DNA of 64,000 bases from Arabidopsis thaliana (GCF_000001735.4 NC_003075.7:2667001-2731000); one strand, 5' to 3'; shown: positions 37,174-47,553, counted from the first letter of the stretch. Made by a program: numbers and translations. Notes: generated by a model from the letters alone, not told the origin.

Positions 37174-37866
37174 ATAACAAACCCAAATATTCATGATGAT
37201 TTGCTTGCGAAGATAGCCAAGAAAATGGCTGACAAATGTTGGTGGTACCTCGGACCTATGTTGAAATCCGGTCCTCGTGGAAGAGACATTGTCTACCGTC
37301 CGGATGTCCTCAAGGATGCAAACATTTTCAGCATGTGCGACGATCCCGATGACTTCTACGCGGTAGGCCACGATCCAAATGACATCAACTCCGAAGGTCG
37401 CTATAGACCCTTCTTCAAACGGTGCTTACAAGCTGGTAACCCCACGGCTATTTACCATGAAGGACTGCGTCTCGTTACACATGAGTCTGACATTCAGGGA
37501 GCTATCCTACACTTAGAGCGAATCTCCCCAAGGAACGCCGCTGCAACCCTTGCATGCGCAATTCTTTACATATGTGCTGGTAATGCTCACATGGGTGGTG
37601 TCTACCTTCGGCTCTTCGGAAGCAACCATTATGCTTTGGAATCGGAGGAGGCACGTGACATTTGTGAGGAGGTGCTAGAAGATATAAAGAAATATGGTAA
37701 TACTTTAAAATACACATACGCTAACAGTTTTTCGTACCCGGAATGTGGTGACTTAAGCACTCCTGAATGCGCAGAGATGTGTTACATGAGATCGAGACTC
37801 TTCAATAATCTTTGCAACCAATGTTACATCTGGTTGTGTGCTAAACGGATTAGCCAGATCCTGTAG
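37174..37866 (+). CDS. Cys-rich ORF related to F-box-associated TPR-like family, copy 2
   Basis: Open from the codon aligned with copy 1's start to the stop at 37864-37866. That start position reads ATA (37174-37176) where copy 1 has ATG, so the usual start is lost; the next in-frame ATG is at 37225 (MADKCWWYLGPMLKSGPRG). Text includes RGRDIVYRPDVLKDANIFSM, RPFFKRCLQAGNPTAIYHEG, TLACAILYICAG and a terminal CAEMCYMRSRLFNNLCNQC (C-x3-C-x10-C-x2-C). The long body without stops suggests recent function or recent loss. It belongs to the same family as the ORFs at 35843 and 38670 and lies in the MULE. Confidence 0.55.
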   Translation: MTNPNIHDDLLAKIAKKMADKCWWYLGPMLKSGPRGRDIVYRPDVLKDANIFSMCDDPDDFYAVGHDPNDINSEGRYRPFFKRCLQAGNPTAIYHEGLRLVTHESDIQGAILHLERISPRNAAATLACAILYICAGNAHMGGVYLRLFGSNHYALESEEARDICEEVLEDIKKYGNTLKYTYANSFSYPECGDLSTPECAEMCYMRSRLFNNLCNQCYIWLCAKRISQIL

Positions 37867-38669
37867 AGCTCACATTCGCCACGATCCTGTCATATTTATA
37901 AGTTTTTCATGCAACAATATGTGAGCTTTTTACGTTGATTATCAGTAATGGAAGTTTGTTTTTAATAATTATCACTTTGTAATTGATTCAAACATACTAG
38001 CTCAAACTACTCTAATATGAGACATCATTAACACAAAATAATAATAAAATAATAAAATATCTACGTACACGGTATATGATAATGTACATGTGGTATAGTT
38101 TAATTCCAACTATAAAGATTACATAGTGAGCGACGGTATAGTTTGTAAATGAAGACGAAAGAAAATTTGATTTGACGTCGTATAACACATATCTAGAAGA
38201 TTTCGCTCCATATTAATTACTCGCTGTCAAATACACACTAGAAGTGACCTCCATCACACTCTCATTAATATCTCTATTAGACATACACGGTTCCCGAGCA
38301 ACGTACTCAATTGATTTGGCAGATAAAATAAGTAAGTTAATGTTTATTTGAAAAGATTGTTAGTAAATGCGTTGACCCCTAATATAGCACTATACATGAA
38401 GCCATATTGTTCCACTTATATGCAATACAAACAGACGTTAACTCAACCTTCTGTAAGAAAACGTAATGAGTATTTTATAGACATACACGGCGCGATTATG
38501 AGAGGTACACAGTAGTTTGTTTAAATTAAAAGTTACTAATATGATGCACTAAATATACATCCACGTCACCCACCCACTTACATTGATGATTATTCCCCTC
38601 TTTAAAACTCATGTCAAACACACTTAGTTGAATACACGAATCCGTCTAAACCTCCTCGTTTGAAAAACA
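37867..38669. other. Spacer in MULE
   Basis: Noncoding AT-rich DNA, with CTACGTACACGG near 38062 and ACATACACGG twice (38282, 38483). No exon was recognised. Confidence 0.5.
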
Positions 38670-39308
38670 ATGCCTTTCCTACCTCCGCTAACCCCTCCAA
38701 CCGAGTTGTACCTAGGAATCCAATTGCCAAACCCCATAAGCATACTTGTCAACTACCTCCCCGTCAGCCAGACTCCCATAGAGACGCTAAGGAACTTAGT
38801 CAACAGTTGTGACATCAACACCCTTGCAATCGATGAATTCATGACGTGGCCGTCGTTACTCCAACCGGAGTCTACCTTCCGGCCATACTTCGAGCTGCTT
38901 GTAGAACGTGGATCCATCCCGGCGGTTTACCTTGAAGGTGTTCGCCAAGCGAGCAACTTCGTGACAGTAGCTCAGGGCCTTTCAGTCATGACAACGGTCG
39001 CTTTATCTGATCCCTTTGCTTGCTTCGCAACCGGTTTGTTCCTTACGTGTACTGGTAATCACTTGGATTTCCTCCCGATCAGCGAAAAGTTCTGGGAAAT
39101 GACACCCACCCTTGAAGCTGGCCACGCGGTTGCAGAGATGGTGATGTATCACATCAGCCAGCTTCACACTGAAAATGCTCGCCGCTGGGAAAGGTCTTGG
39201 AGGTTTGTCCACCCGCTGAGTTGCGTAGGGCAATGCACGTTCCATCATGGCTGCAGGGTTTGTTTTTTCTACTGGTACGCCAGGGAGATTGCTATATTCT
39301 GTGTATGA
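38670..39308 (+). CDS. Cys-rich ORF related to F-box-associated TPR-like family, copy 3 (intact)
   Basis: Single exon, 212 aa, ATG at 38670 (MPFLPPLTPPTELYLGIQLP). It shares the family core STFRPYFELLVERGSIPAVY followed by LEGVRQASNFVTVAQGLSVM and ACFATGLFLTCTGNH, and ends in a Cys-rich tail with C-x3-C-x5-C-x2-C (CVGQCTFHHGCRVC). It diverges strongly from copies 1 and 2, especially at the N-terminus. The uninterrupted frame and higher GC than its flanks suggest it is or was expressed. It may bind protein or zinc, but no F-box is evident. Inside the MULE, between the ORF pair and the nested LTR element. Confidence 0.6.
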   Translation: MPFLPPLTPPTELYLGIQLPNPISILVNYLPVSQTPIETLRNLVNSCDINTLAIDEFMTWPSLLQPESTFRPYFELLVERGSIPAVYLEGVRQASNFVTVAQGLSVMTTVALSDPFACFATGLFLTCTGNHLDFLPISEKFWEMTPTLEAGHAVAEMVMYHISQLHTENARRWERSWRFVHPLSCVGQCTFHHGCRVCFFYWYAREIAIFCV

Positions 39309-39815
39309 CGGATGCACACATATTTTGCAACACATGTGTATGCTTCGTTGAAAAAATTATGTTTTTTGATTCGTTCCAGTTTATTTATCTTATGAATTTC
39401 CCTTTATATAAACTGCCTGTCTTTTTTATGTTTCTGGCTTTTGAATGAATTACCCCTTTAAGTATTACTAGATGTCTTCGTGTACGTACACTATATAGTA
39501 CATTAAACTTGGTTTATCGTACATTGGGAAATTGCGTACACAACATAAGTATAAATCTAATAGTTTTTGATGTTGAAGGCACCAAAACTAATACACGTAC
39601 ACGATAGCGTACACCAGAAACTATACGTACATTGCGAGAGGATTTGAACTATAAAACAAGGCATGTACATAAAACAACAAATTAGATTAACATTTAAACG
39701 GAAACAGGAAAAAACAACGACTGAAATGTAGTTTGGTTCTTATGGAAACAACAACAACAACTGGGAAAGAAAACTTAATTGAAATGTAGTCTTATATTAT
39801 ATTAAAACGGAGAAT
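39309..39815. other. Spacer in MULE
   Basis: Noncoding, with TGTACGTACA at 39481-39490 and further motif halves at 39595-39640 (ACACGTACACG, GCGTACACC, TACGTACATT). Confidence 0.6.
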
Positions 39816-39820
39816 AATGG

Positions 39821-41966
39821 TGTAACGCCTGTGTCCCGAGTTAGGGAGTAACCCAGATCTTACACCAGCCGAATTCGAGGACGAATTCAGTTTAAGGGGG
39901 GTAGACATGTAACGACCGCGTCCCGCGTTCATAAAGAGGCCAAGTTGTTTTAGGAGAAAACTAGACCATGGTCAAGAAACGGACTAAAATACTTAGTCGG
40001 ATGAACGAGAAAGTTCAAGCTGAACCAGCTAGGTGAGCTGGACAAGCTAGGATGAACTAGCTAGCTAAGCTAGGTGAGCTTAACCAGGTGGAAGACTAGC
40101 TAGCTCAGCTAGATGAGCTGACCGACAGCTCGACTGAGCTCGGTGAGCTGATCGTGTACTGACCCAGCTGGGTGGTCTGGTCAGCTGACACTCGAGCTGG
40201 TGGACTGTGGTAGCTCACGGGTGAAAAGGTGTCTCGGCCAAAAGGTGTAAGGTCGAGCGGGTACCAACGAACGGTTGTGACCTTTTGGAAGGAACGGATG
40301 TGACCTTTTGGAAGGGTGCAAGGAACGGATGTGACCTTTCGGAGGGGTGCAAGGAACGGATGTGATGCTTCGGGAAGCATCCATTCGCCCCCTATATAAG
40401 GGAGGACGCCCAAGGCCTTTGAAATAATCTCACATCATCTCACAACATCCAAAACACCATAAAACATTCTTAAAGGAGTCCCAACACATCGTAGAGTTGT
40501 TGGTCGGAAAGGGGGTGCGGCTCGGCGAGTATAATTCGACCGAACTGATGCGCATGCTACCTCCCGGTCCAACGGTTCGATGGAGTGTAGATGATGGAGA
40601 GGGTAGACCGTTCGTCTTAGAGACAAATCGGATCTGGTAGACCGATCGTTGGATCGGATCGGCCAGACCGATCGTCAGACGGATCGGATCGGCCAGACGG
40701 ATCGGATCGGCCAGACGGATCGGATCGGCCAGACGGATCGGACTGACTGATCGTCGGACGGGTCAGATGGGACAGGCCGATCGTCTGACAGAACGGGACG
40801 GACAGACCGATCATCGGATGGGATGGATCGAGAAAAGTGTTCGAGGAAGCACAAGGATAAGTGCATCCGAGCACACCCAAGGGTCGCCCATGGATGCAAT
40901 CTTACCGGTAAAGGGAGAAAGCACCAAGAATGGGTAAGGAACGTGATTCACCATATAGGATCAACATCGCGGCCGCCTTCATGTATCTATCTCCTCAGCC
41001 ATGGTGAAACCGATCAGAGATCGGTAAGACCAAAGGGTGACTCGACGGATAACCAACGGGAAAGTCTACGGTGGGAACCGATGGACAAAACGGATGTTGG
41101 ACCCGCGAGCAAACCTAAGGCCGACGGAAGAAAGATTTCATGGGCTAGCCTACGATGATCCAGTGGATGAATCCACGGACCCTTGGGTGTGATAAGGATA
41201 TAGTTCGAATCGTATGGATGGATCAATAAGCCGAAAGCTTTATCGACCACCATAAACCGGACGGATAAACGGTTAGTAAACCGTGGGCGGTCGTAGTAAA
41301 TGACCGGATCGGAAACATGGATGGTTCGATAAGCCAAGGGCTCAATCGTCCACCATGGAACCGAAGGGGAGTACGTTTGGAGGACGGATGGACCAATAAG
41401 CCAAGAGCTTGATTCGACCATCGTGAACCAAGGGAATCGTACAATCCCCAATCTCTATCGTTGTACTTAGACCAGTGGGGTTGGTTGGTTGTATGGCTAA
41501 GTAACGATAGGGATTGGTTCATCAATTCACGACCGATGACGAGTCGTTGAACGAATAGAGTAAGGCGACAAACGGGCTAAGGAATCAAATACGCATATTG
41601 GCCAAGGTATGTAAAGATCTAGCTTATTAGTTAAGATAGACGTTTGGTAATTGACCGTGAAAGTAGGATAAAGGAATATGCGATTGTTTGGCTTAGAATG
41701 GTTAGCGAACATATGCATGTCTTGACCGAGTAAAGGATAGATCTAAGTCTAAGGGACAAAGACGATGAAACCGGTACAAGAGTTGGTTAGAATTAAACCA
41801 AGGTTAGAAAGACTTCCGCTGTGTAATAAGAGAGCGATTATAGAATTTAGCCTCGTAAAGGCAATTCTATGTTGAATCGCAAAAAATTAAGAGGTTCGGC
41901 CGGAGAGAGGCGCGAACTTGAGTACTACGTCGCCGGACGACGAGACGTCCGGGACGGGGTCTTACA
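39821..41966 (+). mobile_element. Ty3/Gypsy LTR retrotransposon fossil nested in the MULE
   Basis: Flanked by AATGG at 39816-39820 and 41967-41971, a perfect 5-bp target duplication. Parts in order: a much reduced left LTR (39821-39864, starting TGTAACG and ending TCTTACA), a short remnant of the internal region with a polypurine tract (AAGGGGGGTAGACA ending at 39907), and a long right LTR (39908-41966, about 2.06 kb, same start and end). Almost all of the internal region is missing, so it is a broken relic. The clean duplication suggests a fairly young insertion. The right LTR contains internal tandem repeats. Confidence 0.8.
40260..40740 (+). repeat. Short tandem repeats inside the Gypsy LTR
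   Basis: GGAACGGATGTGACCTTT recurs three times or more at 40285-40360, and CAGACGGATCGGATCGGC recurs at 40675-40740 with an 18-bp period. Frames that cross these blocks are repeat artefacts and not genes. Confidence 0.8.
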
Positions 41967-41985
41967 AATGGTTCATTCCCTCTAG

Positions 41986-42934
41986 CTAAAAAACCACCAT
42001 CGAGATATCCGCAACTTCTGGTCTGTCCGGATTGGCAACCACCTTTGAAATAGCACCATGGCTCTCAAGCTTCGGGTTAGACAGTTCGGTTAGACGCCAA
42101 AAGCTGAGTGCGACAATAAAATTTCCCTTACCCAAACTCTGAAAGTAACCATCCAAGTACTCCGCCTGTTGATTGCGGGCTTCGCACTCCAAGACTTCAT
42201 TGCTACGTTAGAAATATGGACAGTTAGCGTTTAGAGTGACATTGTAAATAAAACAAATGAAAAGAACACTTACTATCTATCTTTTATCTTGAAACTCAGT
42301 TTGAGACCGTAATAGTCTGTAGTCAATGCGCCAACATCAACCAACGCTCCAACGACATCTAGATGATGGAGAAACAAAGATAATAAACAAAAATTTTCAA
42401 AAATGTAATAAATGAAGCATCGGAGTTATTCTTCCTCACCGACTAAAACGTTCTTGTAAGCAGATTTCTCCAAAATGTAGTCGAAGGGAGTGAAATCGAA
42501 ATCTGGAACTGGTGGTGATCTCGGTGGGGCCTGAACGACGACGGTCCGATCCATAAACAGTATGTCGTATTCATGCTTTGTTGCTCTGACTGAGTCAGTT
42601 GACTTACGGACCAAGAAAGAGGTGATCGTCTTCCACTCATTTTCAACGAATCGGTCTTCGTAAAACGGAGCAAGGCGACGATCAACGGTGGCCTCAATAC
42701 GGTTATTCTTTACATACAGAACATGATAGTAGACAGTTTAATATACAAGTTAAGCGAATGAACGAGAAAAACACATAATGATTTGACGGAAATTACCGCG
42801 TAATCTGCCAGGATAAGGCCGAGTTCGAAGACGTTGGGCGATATAACCTTCTTGAAGACTCTCAAGTCAAAGACATAAATTCGCCACCCAGTGATCAGAG
42901 GACACAATTCTGAGACCATATGAAACCCCTCCAT
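41986..42934 (-). CDS. RPA70-like OB-fold protein (DUF223 type) in the MULE
   Basis: Four exons on the minus strand fit without a break. Exon 1 is 42934-42797 (MEGFHMVSELCPLITGWRIY). Exon 2 starts at 42707 (NNRIEATVDRRLAPFYEDRF) and leaves at a GTGAGG donor within VLVG. Exon 3 reads VVGALVDVGALTTDYYGLKL. Exon 4 reads NEVLECEARNQQAEYLDGYF and ends DISMVVF at 41986. The text matches the plant family of RPA1-like/DUF223 proteins, which carry single-strand DNA-binding OB folds and are often found in Arabidopsis repeats. The protein is about 240 aa, shorter than full RPA70, lacking its usual C-terminal zinc domain. It ends about 15 bp before the Gypsy insertion. Confidence 0.65.
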
Positions 42935-43516
42935 CTCACGGATAGCAAGAACAAGCGAATCGAAAGACTAAATTTTTATTTGTGAATGATATAACTGCCG
43001 GCACAAGAAATGGGTTTAAAATGAGGATTGTGGATAAAATTAAGGAAGGGAGGAGACTTAAATAGAGGAAATCTGGAACGGCTACAGTTATTAATGCGGT
43101 TCCAACTACACTTGATTCAAATTTTTGGTAATAGCTTGGTAACCGTCATATAGGGTAATTATTACGTTGATTTGACAATAAACATCAACAGTTACGTCCT
43201 TTCCATTAAATACCAACACAACCACAGTATACCCAACCATGTCTCCAACTCCGTTCATTTAAGAGGGGGAATAAGTTAGATTTTCAAAAAACTTATTTGA
43301 AATTACTCAAAATATTGAGCAACCACCTCTATGTACCCTTATTACATGAACTTTAACACGTACACAGACAAAAACGTACATAGTTATACAAACGTAGAGT
43401 TTAAACGTACGTACACAACGTACATAGTTACAGGTGGATTATATATAAACTTACGTACACCGAGAAAACACAGAAGCGTACACTATATTGGCAGGCTCAG
43501 AAACTTGTCACCAGAA
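42935..43516. other. Spacer between the RPA-like gene and the transposase
   Basis: Noncoding, probably the RPA-like promoter and the transposase 3' flank. CGTAC-type motifs cluster at 43360-43480 (ACGTACGTACAC at 43405-43416, ACGTACACCG at 43453). Confidence 0.5.
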
Positions 43517-46455
43517 CTAGATTGGATTTTTGCACATCTTCTTGTTATGACCTGCTTGTCGACAGCGTGAGCACTGATTTGGTAAAAGTCTTTTCTGTCT
43601 CTTTTTCTGAAGTGACAAAGACAGGAAGTTAAAAATCTCCGCATGGTAATACTCAAAATACAAGTAGATGAATGAACGATGTTAGTACATACCCGGTTTT
43701 CACCTCTAGATGGGATCCTTTTGGACAGTGGTCTTCCTGGTGGCCGTCTACTGTATAGAGGAATGAGTATCAAATCCACTATATGTTGTGGGATGACAAC
43801 ATCTTTCGGATCCGCGATAGGTAGAATTGGTTCTTGGAAAGAATCAGAAAACGTTTGAAGGCCATACCACCATCCGACACAAGACTTCGGATCAATTCCA
43901 TGCTTGATTGCAGCTGCTAGAGCGTGTTCACAAGGGATTCTTAGCTTGGTGTACCTAAGACACGTACACGTACACTGGTCCAGAACGACATGAAAATGCT
44001 CACCGGATTTACTTGTCACTTGATAGCTCCACGGTCCAGACATCTTCACAGCGTATTTACCTGACGCAGGCAACTCTTGTAGAAATCTCTCATCAACCTC
44101 AGGTGTCACAGAAGATTTGCACCTAGCAACTTTCTTCCTCCTCGATGCGAACCATCGCATTAGGACATCCCGAATGAACTCGATCATGTAAATAATCGGA
44201 TAAGTTTTTGCTTTTGTTAACACATGATTCATGGACTCAGAGCTATTGCTAGACATGATATTGTAGCGTTCTCCTCTACAGTGAGCTCTTGTCCAATGCT
44301 TAAATCCTATGTCCTCTAGGTATTTTGCGCATTTAGCACTCTTTTCCCTTAACAGTTCAAAATATTTCTCGAAATCCCTGACCCTATAAGCTTTGGCAGC
44401 GCTGAAAAATAAAGCAGACACACCAAACTTACCATAATAGGTGGAGAGGTTTCGCTCAAGGTGAACAACACATGCTCCATGATGCGCTCTCGGGTAAACA
44501 ACACTTAGGCCTTTGTATATAGATGAATGTCTGTCCGAGACAATCATTAAATCGTCACTGTCTGGAACAATCTCAGCTAACTTTTCAAAAAACCATGCCC
44601 AAGAAGCATCGGTCTCACCATCAACAACACCAAAAGCTATTGGGAATATTTGGAAGTTCCCATCTTGGGCACATGCAATAAGGAGACATCCTTTGTAAGG
44701 TTCGACTAGCTGCGTTCCATCTACTACAACTACCTTCCTCATATATATCAGACCTTTGATAGAAGCCCCAAGAGAGACAAAGACATACTTGAAGCGCTGC
44801 TTACCATCATCTTCTGGTGTATAGTGTAGGTGTGTTATTGTACCCGGATTAGCTAATTGGAGAAGATACAGATAGGTCGGCAAAAACCTGTAATTTGCTA
44901 TCTCATCCCCCCTTACATTTTCCACTGCAACCTCTTTTGCTCTCCAAGCGGTAGAATATGAAATCCGCACATTCAGATCATTTAGGAGCAGCTGTGGTAA
45001 ATCGACAGCTCGCGGCCCACCCTACGTAGAACTGTATCTGCTCCTCACAACTTCCCCGAGGAGCTTATAATTAGCATGTTTAATGTAGTTCTTCCGAGAG
45101 TCGATGTTACACGTATGTGTCGTAGCATACGAAGTGATTTTGAAACTTTCTGAATCCTTCACGATGCAAGCAGTCAATTGCCATGGACAAGTCTCATCAA
45201 CGCACACCATCTTTAATGTTTTAGGACATGACTTAGGTTGCTTGAAGCAAAAGCATTGCTTTATCGCTTGAAGAGACATTGTTTGTTGCAGGACTTTTCT
45301 ATTCTTAAAAACACTTCCAACAAACAAAGTTTCGCCTGTGGTGCTGATTTCAACCTGTGTCTCATCAGCTCGAAAATTGAGTAAGTCATCGAACACAGGA
45401 GCAGCATCGTTACCGAGATTCGCCAACTCGCCACCATGTAACTTAGGAAATTCATTATACACTTGGTAAGCCTCAGCTGCGGTAACTACCCCATTATCAT
45501 TCTGTGTCCCAGTTGAGGAAGCTCCAATACCGTCGATCACTTCATCCCCGGTAACTTCGTCTATACAAATAAGATTGGAATCCTTTTGCCCTTCGCAGCG
45601 TGTACCGTAACCCAATGGAAAAATTGTTTCTTCGCCAGGTACACTAAGATCAGTGTACGTACACGTTTCCAAGAGACGACTGAATTCTCTTGTATCTCCG
45701 TCAGGTACACTAACACCCGTGTACGTACACGTTTCCAATAAACGACTGAATTCCCCTGGATGTTGAGCAGTCTGTTGAGTGAGATTGACGTCTTCCTCAA
45801 GATTTCCTTATACATATTCTTCTACTATTACATCGTTCCACTTGTTGTAATCGTATTTTTCGCCAATACCTTCACTACCGTCTGTGGTAGGATACATGGT
45901 ACTTCCCCCAATAGATCCATCCACACCAAGATAATCATCACACCCATCATCATCTTCGTTGCCCTCCTCCACTTCATCCTCTTCTGTTGTATCGTCTTCA
46001 ACATCGGCTTGCTCCTCTGCATCCTCATTATTTTCATCAACATTTGTAGCACTATCAAACACACGGTCACTTTCAGAAACTTCACCATGAGACCTAGAGA
46101 CAGTATTCCCGAACGCCTTCACTGTATTATTGAAAGAGACGAACAAGTTGAGAGAAAGATACCCACCACAAACAAAAAAAAACGTTTCGAGACCCATCTG
46201 ACTGTCAATGTATACAGGAGGGCGTTTAGTATCTATCAGCACTGACATTTCTCCCGGCATCCAGTAGCTAATTATGGGATTGATCTCGGTGGACTTCAAA
46301 CTGAAAGCCTCTCGGAGTGTACGGACAAAGTCCGTGTACGTCATGGTTTCCTGAACGCGTACACAACGACCAAAGATGCCTTCCTCAGGTTCAAATTTCC
46401 ATTCTCCTTCTTTGCATTTCCACTCACCGACCATAGTAAATACGGGAATATCCAT
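43517..46455 (-). pseudogene. MuDR-type transposase of the MULE (two in-frame stops)
   Basis: Starts MDIPVFTMVGEWKCKEGEWK at 46455 and has an acidic linker (DEVEEGNEDDDG). A TAA at 45808-45810 breaks the frame, then a duplicated segment, EFSRLLETCTYT, occurs twice. A mutator-type zinc DNA-binding domain (DETCPWQLTACIVKDSESFK...THTC) follows, and a second stop, TAG, lies at 45022-45024. The catalytic core is intact: VVVDGTQL (first Asp), IVSDRHSSIYKGL (second Asp) and the downstream helical region. A SWIM zinc finger (CTCTCLRYTKLRIPCEH) comes next. After an intron the last exon has a CCHC knuckle, CSRCRQAGHNKKMC, and stops at 43517. Domain order is that of MURA/VANA transposases. Two stops make it inactive as read, unless readthrough or splicing avoids them. 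Confidence 0.85.
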
Positions 46456-47156
46456 AACCCACCTGCATCATAAATTCAGGAGACACACATTAAATGCAAC
46501 TGAAAAATACTATACATATAAAAAACAAATGGAATGTCGATACTACACATTTATAAACCTAAATACCAATTATCATTTGACTATTTTAAACAAACAAATA
46601 TAGATTTTGCAAATTTTCTGATAAAAAAATGGAGTTAAAACACAATCAAGATCCTAATATGACATAACAAAAAACTTCTTAAAAGAACTTCATTACTTAC
46701 ACGAGCAATGCTTGTTTTGGCTCCAAACTTGGTACAAAAACAAGATCAACACTTCTTCAACAGCAATGTACGTTCTTAATTTTTTATTAATTATTATCAA
46801 TAATTTTTTTAATATTATTTGATGTAATGATGATTTTGCATTAATTGTGACAATAGTCACATCTAAACTTTTTTGGGGCATTAAATGTTGATGTCACTTC
46901 GGAATAATGAAAATAATCTCACTTGTAACGGAACCGAATCGCGTCAACGTGAAACAAAAAATCTTCAACTGAATCGGAACAGTGTACGTAACTAAACCTG
47001 CTAAACTAAACCGTACATTTCAACAGTTACTAAGAGAGAAGCGCAAGGGCAGAAACGTCATTTTGCAGGCGAAAAGACAAATGGTGAAAACCACATTTGA
47101 CTTTAACAATCCATGGAAATAAAACATGGTCAACGGGTGTGGCCTGCAATTTACCC
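46456..47156. other. Right arm of the MULE
   Basis: Probable transposase promoter plus the degenerate terminal inverted region (best match to the left arm at 47071-47093). GTGTACGTAAC is at 46982. The end reads GGCCTGCAATTTACCC and is followed directly by the duplicated TTATATAAA. Confidence 0.6.
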
Positions 47157-47165
47157 TTATATAAA

Positions 47166-47421
47166 CACTAATATATATATCTAGGCTAGTACAGTTTTTC
47201 CTCTACGACATTTACAAATCTTTTTTTTTCTTTTTCTTAAAACTCTCATTAAAAAAACAATGATAAATCAAACATGCTTCGTTCCGGCTTAATTACTGCT
47301 CTTCCCCATCTCAAGCGCATTCCCATACTCCCATCCTCTACAAACCTTGACCAATACCAGTGTGACCTCCACACTTGACCCATCTCCTCAATCGGAATAC
47401 CTTTCGTCTCCGGCAAGAATC
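47166..47421 (-). pseudogene. 3' end fragment of a sugar/proton symporter gene (STP1-like)
   Basis: Minus strand: [20 protein letters not shown] then YWSRFVEDG, which I recognise as the C-terminal tail of hexose transporter STP1. After that the frame shifts by one deleted base near 47330, and the next frame continues [13 protein letters not shown], a stop in place of Gln, and AGTKHV with the normal stop. The remaining bases to 47166 look like its 3' UTR. No upstream transporter exon is present. It is therefore a dead copy of only the last exon end, lying between the MULE and UBL copy 6. Confidence 0.75.
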
Positions 47422-47553
47422 TTTAATGGGTCGGATTTGTAGATTTACGGTTTAATGGGTCGGATCTAGATAGTTTTAATCAATCTTTTTATAACATTAC
47501 CGTTGGATAATATAAGTAAGAATATACTGTAGCATAGATACTGATGATTTTAT

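Larger units (their letters stand above)
30075..47156. mobile_element. 17-kb Mutator-like transposon (VANDAL/Kaonashi-like) with ULP1, cargo genes and transposase
   Basis: Ends were set by a 9-bp exact duplication, TTATATAAA, at 30066-30074 and 47157-47165. The sequence just inside each end is an inverted, degenerate match. The best stretch is 30138-30160 against the complement of 47071-47093, 21 of 23 bases identical; both ends also share GTCAAA and AAATT blocks nearer the tips. Inside are a DUF1985/ULP1 gene (+), three related Cys-rich ORFs (+), an RPA-like gene (-), and a MuDR-type transposase (-). A Ty3/Gypsy fossil is nested at 39821-41966. Pairing of a MULE transposase with a ULP1-type protease is known from Kaonashi MULEs. 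The palindrome TGTACGTACA is scattered throughout. In-frame stops in the ULP1 gene and transposase suggest it cannot now move by itself. Confidence 0.75.

Noticed and set aside
40105-41525. Several long frames on both strands in the Gypsy LTR
   Set aside because: They cross short tandem repeats of low complexity inside an LTR and show no protein domain.
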